In this document: piece by piece, positions 53,709-62,411 of the stretch | Position numbering within the stretch: position 1 is the stretch's first letter | Layout: every line of letters starts with the position of its first letter | Assembly (NCBI GenBank): GCA_017479935.1 | Contig: JAFVBO010000089.1 | Location: forward strand, 31,127 to 95,126 | Source: Lachnospiraceae bacterium | GTDB lineage: Bacteria > Bacillota > Clostridia > Lachnospirales > Lachnospiraceae | DNA length: 64,000 nucleotides | Direction: 5' to 3' | Made by a program: the position numbers and the translations under genes | The notes under the pieces: generated by a model | What the model was told of the DNA's origin: nothing | Seen by the model: only the letters and a program-made list of their open reading frames with translations | Databases searched by the model: none

Positions 53709-55103
53709 TTAATTCCAGAAATCCGTAGGAACCTTCACACCAGCATCCTTTGCCTTAAAGACTGGATTCTGACCAGCGGCCTTCTGGCTGCGGTAGTCAT
53801 CTAAAGCCTTGAAAGCAACGCGCCCAAGCACAATACAGACAGGAATGTTGATAACAGCCAGAACACACTGCGTCATATCCGCCACATCCCATACGGTTCC
53901 GAAGGAAGCGATGGAACCAAAGAACACCAGAATGGCGCCGATCAGGCGGACGATATTCATGAAGGTGTTGGAAGGAGTGCGCTTCAGGATGTAGGCAAAG
54001 CAGTTTTCTACGTAGTAGAAGTTGCCCAGCAGGGTCGTGAAGGCAAACAGCAGCAGCGCAACCGCGATGAACCACAATCCGGCTTCTCCGTAGACGGAGG
54101 AAAGCGCCGCCTGCACGAAAGGCGCACCAGCCAGAGAGCTCTCCGGAGCCACTCCGGTGACCAGGCACATAAAAGCGGTAGCCGTACATAAAAGCAGGGT
54201 GTCAATGAAAACCGAAAGCATCTGCACCAGGCCCTGCTTCACGGGATGGGAAACATCCGCCGCGGCAGCCGCGTTGGGAGCGGAACCCATACCGGCTTCA
54301 TTGGAATACAGACCGCGCTTAAAACCGTACATCAGGCAGGATCCCATGAAACCGCCGAAGATGGCACGCAGATTGAAAGCGTCCGCGAAGATCATCTTAA
54401 ACATCGGGCCGATGAAAGAAGCATTCAGCACCAGCGTCACGATGGCCAGGATGACATACAACACGCCCATCACCGGCACCAGAAAACCCGTCACCTTCAC
54501 GATACGCTTGCCGCCGCCAATCAGGCAGTACAGCATCGTCAAAGCAATGATTGCGCCAATGACATAGGGGAACGTCTCTCCGTAGAAAGAAAATCCTGAG
54601 AAAGCGGTCTGCAGGTTATACGCTGCCAGCATGTTGTAGCCGATCGCGTAACAGATGATCAGAGCGATGGCGAAGACAACACCCAGAAAACGGCTGTGCA
54701 GGGCGGCCTCGATATAGTAAGCGGGACCACCGTAGCAGGTGCCATCCGGTGCCTTCTTCTTATAAATCTGTGCCAGCGTAGATTCCACAAACGCAGAGGC
54801 ACCGCCAAGAAAAGCCGTCACCCACATCCAGAACACCGCGCCGGGACCACCTAAGCAGATCGCGTTGGAAACACCGATAATGTTACCGGTGCCGACACGG
54901 GATGCCGTGGAGATCATCAGAGCGCCAAAGGAAGAGATGGAGCCTTCCTTCGAAGGCTTCTCGGAGACAACCTTCAGCGATTCCCCGAACATCTTTACCT
55001 GGATGCAGCCTGTCCGAATGGTGAAGTATAGACCTCCCACAAACAGAACAAGGGCAAGAGGCCAGCCTGTCAGATACATGAAGAAAGAGTAGAGTGCTTG
55101 CAT
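53709..55103 (-). CDS. Sodium:alanine/glycine symporter (AGCS family)
   Basis: A 464-residue multipass transporter that couples amino acid (alanine/glycine) uptake to sodium. AGCS signatures are visible: SRVGTGNIIGVSNAI (about 65-80), SFVESTLAQ-like AFVESTLAQIYK, and SNEAGMGSAPNAAAAAD. About ten hydrophobic segments are present. ATG 55103 is chosen because AAGGAGAC lies seven bases upstream; the open frame upstream crosses the tRNA antisense and is not coding. It stands alone on the minus strand, bounded by two GGGGACGG palindromes (53508 and 55256), and shows no link to the sugar genes. Confidence 0.95.
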   Translation of the reverse strand: MQALYSFFMYLTGWPLALVLFVGGLYFTIRTGCIQVKMFGESLKVVSEKPSKEGSISSFGALMISTASRVGTGNIIGVSNAICLGGPGAVFWMWVTAFLGGASAFVESTLAQIYKKKAPDGTCYGGPAYYIEAALHSRFLGVVFAIALIICYAIGYNMLAAYNLQTAFSGFSFYGETFPYVIGAIIALTMLYCLIGGGKRIVKVTGFLVPVMGVLYVILAIVTLVLNASFIGPMFKMIFADAFNLRAIFGGFMGSCLMYGFKRGLYSNEAGMGSAPNAAAAADVSHPVKQGLVQMLSVFIDTLLLCTATAFMCLVTGVAPESSLAGAPFVQAALSSVYGEAGLWFIAVALLLFAFTTLLGNFYYVENCFAYILKRTPSNTFMNIVRLIGAILVFFGSIASFGTVWDVADMTQCVLAVINIPVCIVLGRVAFKALDDYRSQKAAGQNPVFKAKDAGVKVPTDFWN

Positions 55104-55255
55104 AACTTTCGTCTCCTTTGCTGTATAATAATACAAACGTACTATGGCATACGTGAGCACACGCCGCGATAGACAAGCGCAGAGCTCCGCCGCCGGGATG
55201 ATACCAGTATACAATAAACATGCAAAATAATCCAGCCCTTTTTTCTGAAGGGGAC

Positions 55256-55322
55256 GGGGAGGTGACAGGGGACGGACCAGTGTCACATTTTGTGACACAG
55301 GTCCGTCCCCAGTCACCTCCCC
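55256..55322. repeat. 67-bp palindrome, second GGGGACGG-family element
   Basis: Arms of about 32 bases around the loop TTT (55288-55290), with GGGGAGGTGACAGGGGACGG on the left and its complement on the right (one or two mismatches). It lies upstream of the AGCS gene. Confidence 0.8.
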
Positions 55323-55391
55323 GTATCGCAGAACCCGTCCGGTGGCAGATCTCTCTTCGAAAGAAAAAGTTTTCAGAATGAAAAAAACTGC

Positions 55392-55420
55392 TTGCTTTTT
55401 TGCGAAAACCATGGTATCAT
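55392..55420 (+). promoter_or_regulatory. sigma-A promoter of the tRNA gene
   Basis: TTGCTT (55392-55397), 17-base spacer, TATCAT (55415-55420), 27 bases before the mature tRNA end. Confidence 0.6.
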
Positions 55421-55447
55421 TCTTTCTGTTGCAGAGAATGCGACTAA

Positions 55448-55531
55448 GCGGAAGTGCTGGAATTGGCAGACAGGCAAGACTAAGGATCTTGTGACCAGTA
55501 GGCCGTGTGGGTTCAAGTCCCATCTTCCGCA
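55448..55531 (+). tRNA. tRNA-Leu (anticodon AAG)
   Basis: The acceptor arms GCGGAAG (55448-55454) and CTTCCGC (55524-55530) pair fully. The anticodon stem CAAGA/TCTTG encloses loop CTAAGGA, giving anticodon AAG (read as inosine-AG, decoding CUU/CUC). The variable arm is long, as in type II leucine tRNAs, and GTTCAAGTC is the T-loop. CCA is not encoded. A promoter lies upstream and a strong terminator follows at 55537. Confidence 0.95.
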
Positions 55532-55536
55532 GGAAT

Positions 55537-55571
55537 AAAAGCTCCTCATGAGGATTCATGAGGAGCTTTTT
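55537..55571 (+). terminator. rho-independent terminator after tRNA-Leu
   Basis: AAAAGCTCCTCATGA (55537-55551), loop GGAT, and the perfect complement TCATGAGGAGCTTTT (55556-55570), continuing in Ts. Confidence 0.9.
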
Positions 55572-55670
55572 GTATATTAGATTTCAATCTAGGATATTTT
55601 CAGATGCTGAAAAGTCTATTATGGGATTTAGGACCAGGTAGATTGCTTTATCATTTTACGGGAGGACACA

Positions 55671-56645
55671 ATGGGAAACTATATTACAACCTATACAGGG
55701 AAACATTTTGAACCGACCAATCCGGATCCGGAGTCGATCCGGATTGAGGATATTGCGCATGCGCTCTCCCTGATCTGCAGGGGGAATGGTCATGTAAAAA
55801 CGTTCTGGTCTGTCGGGCAGCATAGCATCAATTGCGCAAAGGAAGCATGGGCCAGAGGCCTTTCGAACCGTATGGCATTAGCTTGTCTTCTTCATGATGC
55901 CAGCGAGTGCTATATGTCTGACATCCCACGGCCTTTCAAAAAAGAAATGCCGGAGTACCGTGCGCAGGAAGAGCGTTTGCTGGAAATGATTTATGAAAAG
56001 TTCCTGCACTCGCCCCTTACATCGGAGGAACAGGCGCAGCTGAAAGAAATTGATGACGCGATGCTCTGGTACGATCTGAAGAATCTGCTGGATGAGACGC
56101 AGTTCGGAGTGGTTCCGGACATACATATTGATCTGGATTACTCCGTGCGTCCATTCCAGGAGGTGGAAATAGAATACTTAGAATTATTTTGCCAATATTC
56201 GGGTGAAGAAACGTCTAAGCCGGTGTATCTGGAAGATATTGTGGATGCGTTCGAGTCCTGCATGGATGAGTGGTCACAGTTTTTAAACACCAAAACAGGA
56301 GAGATTATATCGGTATCAGATGATCCCGGTCTGTGCGACCTGGACGAAGAAATGTGGGATGAAATCGAAAATGAAGATTACTACGTGAAACTTCCGGATC
56401 AGTATGAACTGCATGAAAAGCGGATTATGGAAGCTTTTACGGAGACTTGTACAGGCGGGAGTGTTGCCAATCGCCTTTGGAAAGCGCTAAGTAGCCGGCA
56501 TCCTTACCGTGCCTTTAAAGATGCGATCGCTGAGACCGGGGTAAGGCAGAAATACTTTGCCTTTCGTACTTTAACATTCTTTCGCATGGCAGAAGACTGG
56601 TGCCGGGAGCATAAAGTGCGGTTCTTCAGGAAAAGTGATATGTAG
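55671..56645 (+). CDS. HD-domain hydrolase fused to a UPF0158-like domain
   Basis: A 324-residue cytoplasmic protein. Residues 1-165 form an HD phosphohydrolase domain like YfbR-type 5'-nucleotidases: His51 in VGQHSINC and the His75-Asp76 pair in LLHDASECYM are the metal ligands. Residues about 185-320 resemble the UPF0158 family: VYLEDIVDAFESCMDEW, then LNTKTGEIISVSDD, and a C-terminal FKDAIAETGVRQKYFAF ... AEDWCREH. The two parts normally occur as separate proteins, so this is a fusion (inference from motif memory). Possible role in nucleotide metabolism; not resolved. GGGAGG precedes the ATG. The gene at 56720 follows on the same strand. Confidence 0.8.
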   Translation: MGNYITTYTGKHFEPTNPDPESIRIEDIAHALSLICRGNGHVKTFWSVGQHSINCAKEAWARGLSNRMALACLLHDASECYMSDIPRPFKKEMPEYRAQEERLLEMIYEKFLHSPLTSEEQAQLKEIDDAMLWYDLKNLLDETQFGVVPDIHIDLDYSVRPFQEVEIEYLELFCQYSGEETSKPVYLEDIVDAFESCMDEWSQFLNTKTGEIISVSDDPGLCDLDEEMWDEIENEDYYVKLPDQYELHEKRIMEAFTETCTGGSVANRLWKALSSRHPYRAFKDAIAETGVRQKYFAFRTLTFFRMAEDWCREHKVRFFRKSDM

Positions 56646-56719
56646 AATGCGCCGGAGACCTCGCATGGAAGGCATCCCCTGTGTGACTGTATGGTGCGCA
56701 GGAGAATAGGAGAACTGGA

Positions 56720-57493
56720 ATGAGGATGATTATTTCCCCGGCTAAGCAGATGCGGGTGGATACAGATACGTTTGCCTGCAAAGAGCTTCCGGCATGGATG
56801 GACAGAACCAAAGTCCTGATGAGGTGGATCCAGAGCCTGTCATATGAAGAACAGAAGAAACTTTGGGGCTGTAACGACAAGATCGCCCGGCAGAACGCCG
56901 AGCGATTTGCGCATATGGATCTTCAAAAAAATCTGACGCCGGCTTTGCTGGCCTATGATGGCATTCAGTACACGTACATGGCGCCGGCTGTATTTGAGGA
57001 CGGCCAGTTTGAGTATGTGCAGGAGCATCTGCGGATTCTGTTCGGCTTTTACGGTGTGGTGAGGCCGATGGATGGCGTTGTGCCATACCGGCTGGAAATG
57101 CAGGCGAAGGCTGCAGTTGGCGGATATAAGAACCTGTATGATTTCTGGGGAGACAGCCTGTATCGAGAAGTGATTGACGGCAGCAGGATCGTGATCAATC
57201 TTGCTTCAAAGGAGTACTCCAAGTGCATAGAGAAATATCTGCAGCCGAATGATCGATATATCACCTGCGTTTTTGGTGAACGGGAAGGCAATAAAGTTGT
57301 TCAAAAGGGCGTTTATGCCAAGATGGCCAGAGGGGAGATGGTGCGCTTTCTGGCGGGAATTCATGCGGAGACGCCTGAGCAGATGAAGGACTTTCAGTGG
57401 AGTGGTTATCATTTTGATGATGACCGCTCTTCGGACAGCGAGTATGTTTTTGTCCGCACTGGGGTGCCGGGAAAAGGCAACCCAGAAGAATAA
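56720..57493 (+). CDS. yaaA: YaaA-family peroxide stress protein (DUF328)
   Basis: A 257-residue cytoplasmic protein of the YaaA family. The N-terminus MRMIISPAKQM is diagnostic (ISPAK). Further matches are LTPALLAYDGIQYTYM, the core FYGVVRPMDGVVPYRLEM, and INLASKEYSK. In E. coli YaaA lowers free iron and protects against hydrogen peroxide. The length is complete. AGGAG lies upstream. It starts 74 bases after the HD/UPF0158 gene, so they may be one transcript. The MITE-like hairpin at 57598 begins about 100 bases after its end and contains a likely terminator. Confidence 0.9.
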   Translation: MRMIISPAKQMRVDTDTFACKELPAWMDRTKVLMRWIQSLSYEEQKKLWGCNDKIARQNAERFAHMDLQKNLTPALLAYDGIQYTYMAPAVFEDGQFEYVQEHLRILFGFYGVVRPMDGVVPYRLEMQAKAAVGGYKNLYDFWGDSLYREVIDGSRIVINLASKEYSKCIEKYLQPNDRYITCVFGEREGNKVVQKGVYAKMARGEMVRFLAGIHAETPEQMKDFQWSGYHFDDDRSSDSEYVFVRTGVPGKGNPEE

Positions 57494-57597
57494 GTACATG
57501 GGGCTGTCGCGCGTCTTTTGATGTGCGGTAGCCTTTTTGCTAACTAATGAGAAAGCTTGTGTAAAGTAATCATGCCAGTGCACTGTATTTCTAGTCC

Positions 57598-57797
57598 GGG
57601 GATGAGACAGGGATTTCCTACGCAGGCCTCGTAACGCTCCGATGAGCTAACTCCTAACTTCGACAGCAAAATCCACCTCCACGAGTCTATGGCGACGACT
57701 CGTGGAGGTGGATTTTTTGTCTTCGTAAGGAGTGGATCTCATCTCCGCTAAATGCACTCGTGAATTGCCTGCGTATGGAAATTCCCTGTCCATCCCC
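57598..57797. repeat. MITE-like 200-bp inverted-repeat element with terminator core
   Basis: GGGGATG (57598-57604) begins a left arm that runs on through ACAGGG ATTTCC and TACGCAGGC. The right arm (57768-57797) carries the complement in the same order with a few mismatches, and the middle (57610-57767) continues to pair patchily. The core is a perfect 19-bp stem (57668-57686 with 57698-57716) with a six-T run inside the arm. No transposase is present; target-site duplication is not evident. Confidence 0.65.
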
Positions 57798-58031
57798 TGG
57801 CATTCATATCCGTTTTTCTTTACTGGAAGAGGACTACACAGAAAGCTATATTCAAAGCCGACTGTCAGGGAAGTAAAGAAGACCATATTGTATCAGGAAA
57901 AATGAGGTTTACAGGATAAGGAAACGACTGTGGTAATCTATATATGAATCCTTGGAGATGAAACCAGGATCACATCAAAACCGGAGAGGGTCCGGAAAAC
58001 AAGAAATGAACAGGAGGAGAAAGAAAAAGAA

Positions 58032-59318
58032 ATGAAGAGGAGAAAAGTCATGGGATTGCTTCTGGCAGCACTCATGGGGGTGCTAATCACAACCCCTGTG
58101 CTTGCAGCCGAAGAAAATGATTTCGAAGGAATGGGCGAGGAGAACCTTTATGAGGCAGAGCAGCCTGGGCTGGAGGCTGTGACCCCGGCCAGCGGAACCT
58201 GTGGGGAGAACCTGACATGGTCGCTGGATGAGAACGGAACAGTGAGAATTAGCGGCAGCGGCCCGATGACGGACTATGAATATGGTGCGCAAAGCCCGTT
58301 TGTCCCTGATGTGGGTGAGCCATCCCTGGGTATCAAAGAGGTTGTTTTTGAAGAAGGCGTGACACATATTGGCAACTATGCGTTCCAAGCATTACGCAGT
58401 TTGGAATCAATCTCAATATCGACAAGCGTGACATCAATTGGCTTTTTGGCTTTTGCACAAAGTGGCCTTAAGAATGTGATAATCCCTGGCAATGTTGTAT
58501 CTATTGGAGCGAATGCATTCAATGGTTGCAGATCACTTACAAGCGTTGTTTTGGAGGATGGTGTTCAGGAGATAGGACGCTGGGCATTTGTTAATGACAC
58601 CATGCTTACCAGTGTGACTATTCCTGCGAGCGTGACAAACCTTGATGAACCTATCCCCTGGGGGCAAGGATTTGAGAAAATTACGATCTATGGCGAAGCG
58701 GGATCCGCGGCACAGGCCTATGCGGAAGAAAAGGGAATATCGTTTATGGCGATCGTGAAGATGCCTTTCTCAGATGTTGCTGAGGACGATCCATACTACG
58801 ACGAGATTGAGGATGTCTTTAAGCGTGGCCTGATGACAGGAATGAGTGAGAATTACTTTGGCCTCAATGAGGAAATGAACCGTGCGTTTATGGCCGCTGT
58901 TATGTATCGTCGGGCTGGATATCCCGAAACGCCCTTTGAGGAGGTATTCCCGGATGTCAAAGCAGACGACTGGTTCGCAGCCTGCGCCATCTGGGCAAGA
59001 TCCACGGACAATATCTATGGTTATGAAAATGGAAACTTCGGAGCGACAGACGCGCTCACGCGGGAACAGCTTTGCACCATCCTTTGGCGCTATGCAGTCA
59101 CGACAGATGGAGCTGACAATACGGCAAGAGCAGATCTGTCCGACTTCCCTGACGCTGACAAAATCACGGATTTTGCACAGGAGGCTGTTTCCTGGTGCGT
59201 GGCAGAAGGTATCTTTGAAGCCCGTGATGGGCGCTTGGCCGCTTGGGAAAATGCAACCAGAGCGGAGTTTGCCGTGATGCTAAGCAGATACCTGAAAGTC
59301 GTAGGTGCAGATAGATAA
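58032..59318 (+). CDS. Secreted protein with LRR_5 repeats and three SLH domains
   Basis: A 428-residue surface protein: signal peptide (about 1-26, cleavage after VLAA), a short beta region (CGENLTWSLDENGTVRISGSG, split here by type), BspA-type LRR_5 repeats at about 95-225 (LKNVIIPGNVVSIGANAF), then three S-layer homology domains from about 240 to the end (PFSDVAEDDPYYDEIEDVF; FPDVKADDWFAACAIWA; a final domain ending ATRAEFAVMLSRY). SLH domains bind pyruvylated wall polymer, so it is wall-anchored. AGGAGG lies 16 bases upstream, rather far for this start. A terminator follows at 59326. A decayed partial copy of its SLH end lies at 60247-60534 on the other strand. Confidence 0.85.
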   Translation: MKRRKVMGLLLAALMGVLITTPVLAAEENDFEGMGEENLYEAEQPGLEAVTPASGTCGENLTWSLDENGTVRISGSGPMTDYEYGAQSPFVPDVGEPSLGIKEVVFEEGVTHIGNYAFQALRSLESISISTSVTSIGFLAFAQSGLKNVIIPGNVVSIGANAFNGCRSLTSVVLEDGVQEIGRWAFVNDTMLTSVTIPASVTNLDEPIPWGQGFEKITIYGEAGSAAQAYAEEKGISFMAIVKMPFSDVAEDDPYYDEIEDVFKRGLMTGMSENYFGLNEEMNRAFMAAVMYRRAGYPETPFEEVFPDVKADDWFAACAIWARSTDNIYGYENGNFGATDALTREQLCTILWRYAVTTDGADNTARADLSDFPDADKITDFAQEAVSWCVAEGIFEARDGRLAAWENATRAEFAVMLSRYLKVVGADR

Positions 59319-59325
59319 TAAAGGA

Positions 59326-59357
59326 AAAATCCCGTTCAATGAATGAGCGGGATTTTT
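59326..59357. terminator. bidirectional terminator between convergent genes
   Basis: AAAATCCCG (59326-59334) pairs with CGGGATTTT (59348-59356), with partial pairing inside. T and A runs on both sides allow it to end both the SLH gene and the minus-strand lipoprotein gene. Confidence 0.7.
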
Positions 59358-59381
59358 CTTGTCATAGCTATATTTTTGAGA

Positions 59382-59735
59382 TTAATTTACTATTTCATAG
59401 CTGATAATGAACGAGCCTAAAAGAGAGCGAACATCGGTGACTTTTACGGTTAATGTATCTCCGATTTTTGCACCGGGATTTCTGGAAGAGCAAAAGTTTA
59501 AATGCTCACCCGTCATAAGGTTATATCCAAAAGCGCTATCAGGTTTGAAGTCCATTACCGTAAACATCACTACCTTTCCGGTCAGATCCTCTCCTGCTCT
59601 AAGCGCTGTTTCGAAAGCTGTCACATCTGTATAGTCAATTGCCACTTCCTTAGGTTTTCCACTGCACGATATGGAAAACACACTGACGGATAAACAGAAA
59701 CAGATGAAAACGATTTGCAAGAATTTGCTTCTCAT
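59382..59735 (-). CDS. Small lipoprotein with an OB-fold-like domain
   Basis: A 117-residue predicted lipoprotein with lipobox SISC (Cys24) after a short hydrophobic signal. The mature part (about 35-117; LTGKVVMFTVMDFKPDSAFG) suggests a small beta-barrel of the kind found in tRNA_anti-like/OB lipoproteins of Firmicutes, but I do not recognise the family with confidence. AGAGGAGG precedes the ATG by five bases. It stands alone on the minus strand, convergent with the SLH protein gene. Function unknown. Confidence 0.7.
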   Translation of the reverse strand: MRSKFLQIVFICFCLSVSVFSISCSGKPKEVAIDYTDVTAFETALRAGEDLTGKVVMFTVMDFKPDSAFGYNLMTGEHLNFCSSRNPGAKIGDTLTVKVTDVRSLLGSFIISYEIVN

Positions 59736-60216
59736 AAAAACCTCCTCTAAAACTATATACGCAGAAGTCTTTGAAAGAATACATCTATGTTGTATTGCTT
59801 TCTATTACAAGCGTGACGAATTATATCACACATGCGTATACAATGTTGCCTCTCTTGAGGTGGCAATATGCCATACATGCATTGCATAATTGGAATCTGC
59901 AAGGACAGTTTGAGGAGAGAAAAACGGATTACCGTGAGTATAGGATCGCAAGGCGACAGATGGAGAAGATACAGCTGGCGCGAAAGAACGTAGAGCTGTT
60001 TTACCGAAAAGAGCTGACTAAGAAGGGTGATGAAAGGGAAAGGTAAGAGCGGGTACAGGGGATATAAGAGGCAGCTACTGGCCAAAGAGGTCTAACAAAG
60101 CAGGCGGGATACGGTTGCGCAGATGAGGAAACCGCATGAAATAAGGAAATAATCATATTTTAAAGGAAGCCCCCCCGCTTTTTGCGGGAACCACAATATC
60201 CCTAATGTTCTAAGAA
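59736..60216. other. gene-poor AT-rich stretch
   Basis: An open frame on the plus strand (59771-60046, 91 codons) starts hydrophobic and ends in a Lys/Arg/Glu-rich helix (ARRQMEKIQLARKNVELFY). It has no clear ribosome binding site and no recognisable family; it may be a fragment of a mobile-element gene. Otherwise only a short CCCCGC/GCGGG hairpin near 60175-60187 is visible. Confidence 0.35.
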
Positions 60217-60246
60217 GCGGGAGGCTCATCACCTCCCGCCTTGTTT
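60217..60246 (-). terminator. terminator hairpin after the SLH relic
   Basis: GCGGGAGG (60217-60224) pairs with CCTCCCGC (60232-60239), followed on the plus strand by TTGTTTTT. It lies directly beyond the stop codon of the minus-strand SLH relic. Confidence 0.6.
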
Positions 60247-60534
60247 TTACTGCTCAACCACAGCCAGATACCGGCTTAGCATAACAGCAAGTTCTGCCCT
60301 GGTTGCAGTTTCCCATGCGGCCAAGCGTTCATCACGAGTTTCGAAAATACCAGTTGCTATACACTAGGAAACAGCGTCTTGCGCGAAGTCGCTTATGTTG
60401 ATGGCATCCGGGAAGCCTGACAGATCTGCTCGTGCCGTATTGTCAGCTCCATCTGTCGTTGCCGCATATCGCAAAAGAATGGTGCAAAGCTGTTCCCTCG
60501 TGAGCGCGTCTGTCGCTCCGAAGTTCCCGTTAGG
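60247..60534 (-). pseudogene. SLH-domain relic with in-frame stop
   Basis: On the minus strand this reads the last SLH domains of a protein close to the one at 58032: NGNFGATDALTREQLCTIL, then ADNTARADLSGFPDA, and ATRAELAVMLSRYLAVVEQ at the end. A TAG replaces the Trp codon in the conserved AVSWC segment. Everything upstream of the NGNFG point is missing, and the sequence joins an unrelated gene fragment at about 60540. It is plainly a dead duplicate of the neighbouring gene. Confidence 0.8.
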
Positions 60535-60539
60535 AGCCA

Positions 60540-61149
60540 GTCAGCATTTTAACAGTTTGCTGTTGAACGGAACAAGCGGAGGCTTCCGTGAAGTCATGAA
60601 GGAGTTCCATCAATGTCGAAGGGTAGCGGAAGAGTGCGGCATTGAACTGAATGGGGCGATCTCATTCCCGTTCAAATCCATTTGGGAAGGAGAAATCCAT
60701 TTTGAGAATGTGGTACAGGTAGTGGAAGCCTATCTTGATGCAGGAATAGAGGAACTTTCCCTTTCAGATACGCATAGCCTTTCGAATCCGGTACTGACCT
60801 ATGAACGAACCTCACGACTGATGGAACGGTTCCCTCAGGTAAAGTGGTGGGCTCATCTGCATGACAGCCGTGGCATAGGCATCGCCAATGCCTGGGCTTG
60901 TTATAAGGCAGGTATCAGAAAGTTTGACATCTCTTTTGCAGGAGTTGGAGGATGTCCATACTTACCGGATCAACAGGGAATATTGCTTCGGAGGACTTGG
61001 TGTACTTCTTCGAAGAATGCGGGGTTCCTACGGGGATTGATTATTCACAGACGATCCGCATTGCTGAGCAGGTGGAAGAATTGTCATTCAATACAATAGA
61101 AAGCCATAGCTTGCGGTTCGAAAAAATCCGGCGGTCTATGGGAATGTAG
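60540..61149 (+). pseudogene. HMG-CoA-lyase-like gene, truncated and frameshifted
   Basis: Residues read from 60546 resemble the HMGL-like TIM barrel of hydroxymethylglutaryl-CoA lyase and relatives: EELSLSDTHSLSNP, WWAHLHDSRGIGIANAWAC, and FAGVGGCPY. The N-terminal third with the first active-site strand is missing. Near 60960 a one-base loss shifts the frame; the rest (TGSTGNIASEDLVYFFEECG, with the family Gly/Asn-Ile-Ala segment) continues in another frame from 60952 to 61149. The gene is therefore dead. It abuts the SLH relic head to head at about 60537, which suggests a deletion or insertion joint there. Confidence 0.8.
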
Positions 61150-61230
61150 ATTGTGCGTATTTAGTAATGTCCGGCTGATGGTCATTTTTGATGGAAGACG
61201 ACAAAGGGAAAAACTGAATGGTGTCATGTG

Positions 61231-61263
61231 TAACGCCTGGGAAGCATTTCTCAGGCGTTATTT
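61231..61263 (+). terminator. rho-independent terminator
   Basis: TAACGCCTG (61231-61239) pairs with CAGGCGTTA (61252-61260), followed by TTT. It lies 80 bases after the HMGL-like relic and 200 bases before the next gene. Confidence 0.65.
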
Positions 61264-61466
61264 CATGTACAGTATGCCAGATAGTTTAATTGTTTGCAGT
61301 GATGAAAGGGTGTTTACGATAAGCTTTTCGTTTCTTGAAACTTGGAAGAAGATGCTTGCATTGCCAGACGAATGACATTATCATAAGCAGTAGGAGTGTG
61401 ATGAATTCCGTCAACCAGCTGGCAGAAAGTAGTACTGAATCCTTTAACGATAAAAAGGAGAGCATC

Positions 61467-62411
61467 ATGGAAGATCGAATTATCGACAGCAAGAGAATCG
61501 AATCTTTCATCCGTTCTTTAAAAGAGGAAGAAAAGAGTTCGATTACGATTGAAAAATATAGGAGAGATGTAGAACGCTTTATGCGTTTTACAAAGGGCAA
61601 CTGTGTGACAAAAGAAATGACAATACTATACAAGGAAAGTTTACAGGAAGAAATGAAAGCACTAAAAAGTGCTTTTAGGGAGGAGGAACCGTACCTTATG
61701 GGAACAGTCATAACATTTGGAAAGTATCCTCAAAACCAGGAAGGAGTGGATCAAACACCGATTGAGTGGCTGGTTTTGGATCGGAAAGAACAAAGAGCGC
61801 TATTGCTTAGCAAATATGGGCTTGATGTGAAAGCATATCACGAGCAGAAAATAGAGGGTGATGATGCCGAGGATGAAATACCTGTATTACGAAGATTGTT
61901 CAACAATATATTACAGAGGCTTCATCTGAAGAAAAATAGTCTTTATGGTGAAGAAGTGACCTGGGAAAAGTGTTCACTGCGTAATTGGCTCAACAGTACG
62001 TTTATCGATCGTGCATTTACAATGGCGGAACAGAGAAAAATTGTATTGAGCGATGTAGATAACAGCCATAGCTCAGGATATGAAGAGTGGAAAACGGATG
62101 GTGGAAATGATACCCAGGATCAGATTTTTCTTTTGAGCTATGCTGAAGTCAAAAAGTATTTCGGGGAGACTTATGAAACGAAAAACATGAACGCACTTAC
62201 AGCACCAACTGCGTATGCAAAGCAGGCAGAGGCGTATACGGATAGCAGATTTACAACTGAAAGCGGGGAAGAAACGGGGCTTTGGTGGCTTCGTTCGCCC
62301 GGCTGCACGCAGGACGAAGCTGCTGTTATAGAACCTGATGGGAAGTTGTTCTCCTTGGAAGCTTATGATGACGAAGCGTGTATCCGTCCAGCGTTATGGA
62401 TTCAAATCTAA
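61467..62411 (+). CDS. Integrase-SAM-like N-terminus joined to a DUF6273 domain
   Basis: A 314-residue protein. ATG 61467 is chosen because AAGGAG lies six bases upstream; the frame is open earlier (61335) without a signal. Residues about 5-65 (RIESFIRSLKEEEKSS, ITIEKYRRDVERFMRF, VTKEMTILYKESLQE) match the SAM-like DNA-binding N-terminus of tyrosine integrases. From about 80 the protein is a DUF6273-type domain: GTVITFGKYPQ, PIEWLVLDRKEQRALLLSKY, SLRNWLNSTFIDRAF, WWLRSPGCT, and IRPALW at the end. The catalytic integrase half is absent, so this looks like a chimera made by recombination. Function unknown. Confidence 0.75.
   Translation: MEDRIIDSKRIESFIRSLKEEEKSSITIEKYRRDVERFMRFTKGNCVTKEMTILYKESLQEEMKALKSAFREEEPYLMGTVITFGKYPQNQEGVDQTPIEWLVLDRKEQRALLLSKYGLDVKAYHEQKIEGDDAEDEIPVLRRLFNNILQRLHLKKNSLYGEEVTWEKCSLRNWLNSTFIDRAFTMAEQRKIVLSDVDNSHSSGYEEWKTDGGNDTQDQIFLLSYAEVKKYFGETYETKNMNALTAPTAYAKQAEAYTDSRFTTESGEETGLWWLRSPGCTQDEAAVIEPDGKLFSLEAYDDEACIRPALWIQI

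Noticed and set aside
55104..55559. Long minus-strand extension of the AGCS frame across the tRNA region
   Set aside because: It includes GLEPTRPTGHKILSLACLPIP, which is the well-known false protein encoded by the antisense of a leucine tRNA. The proper start at 55103 has a good ribosome binding site.
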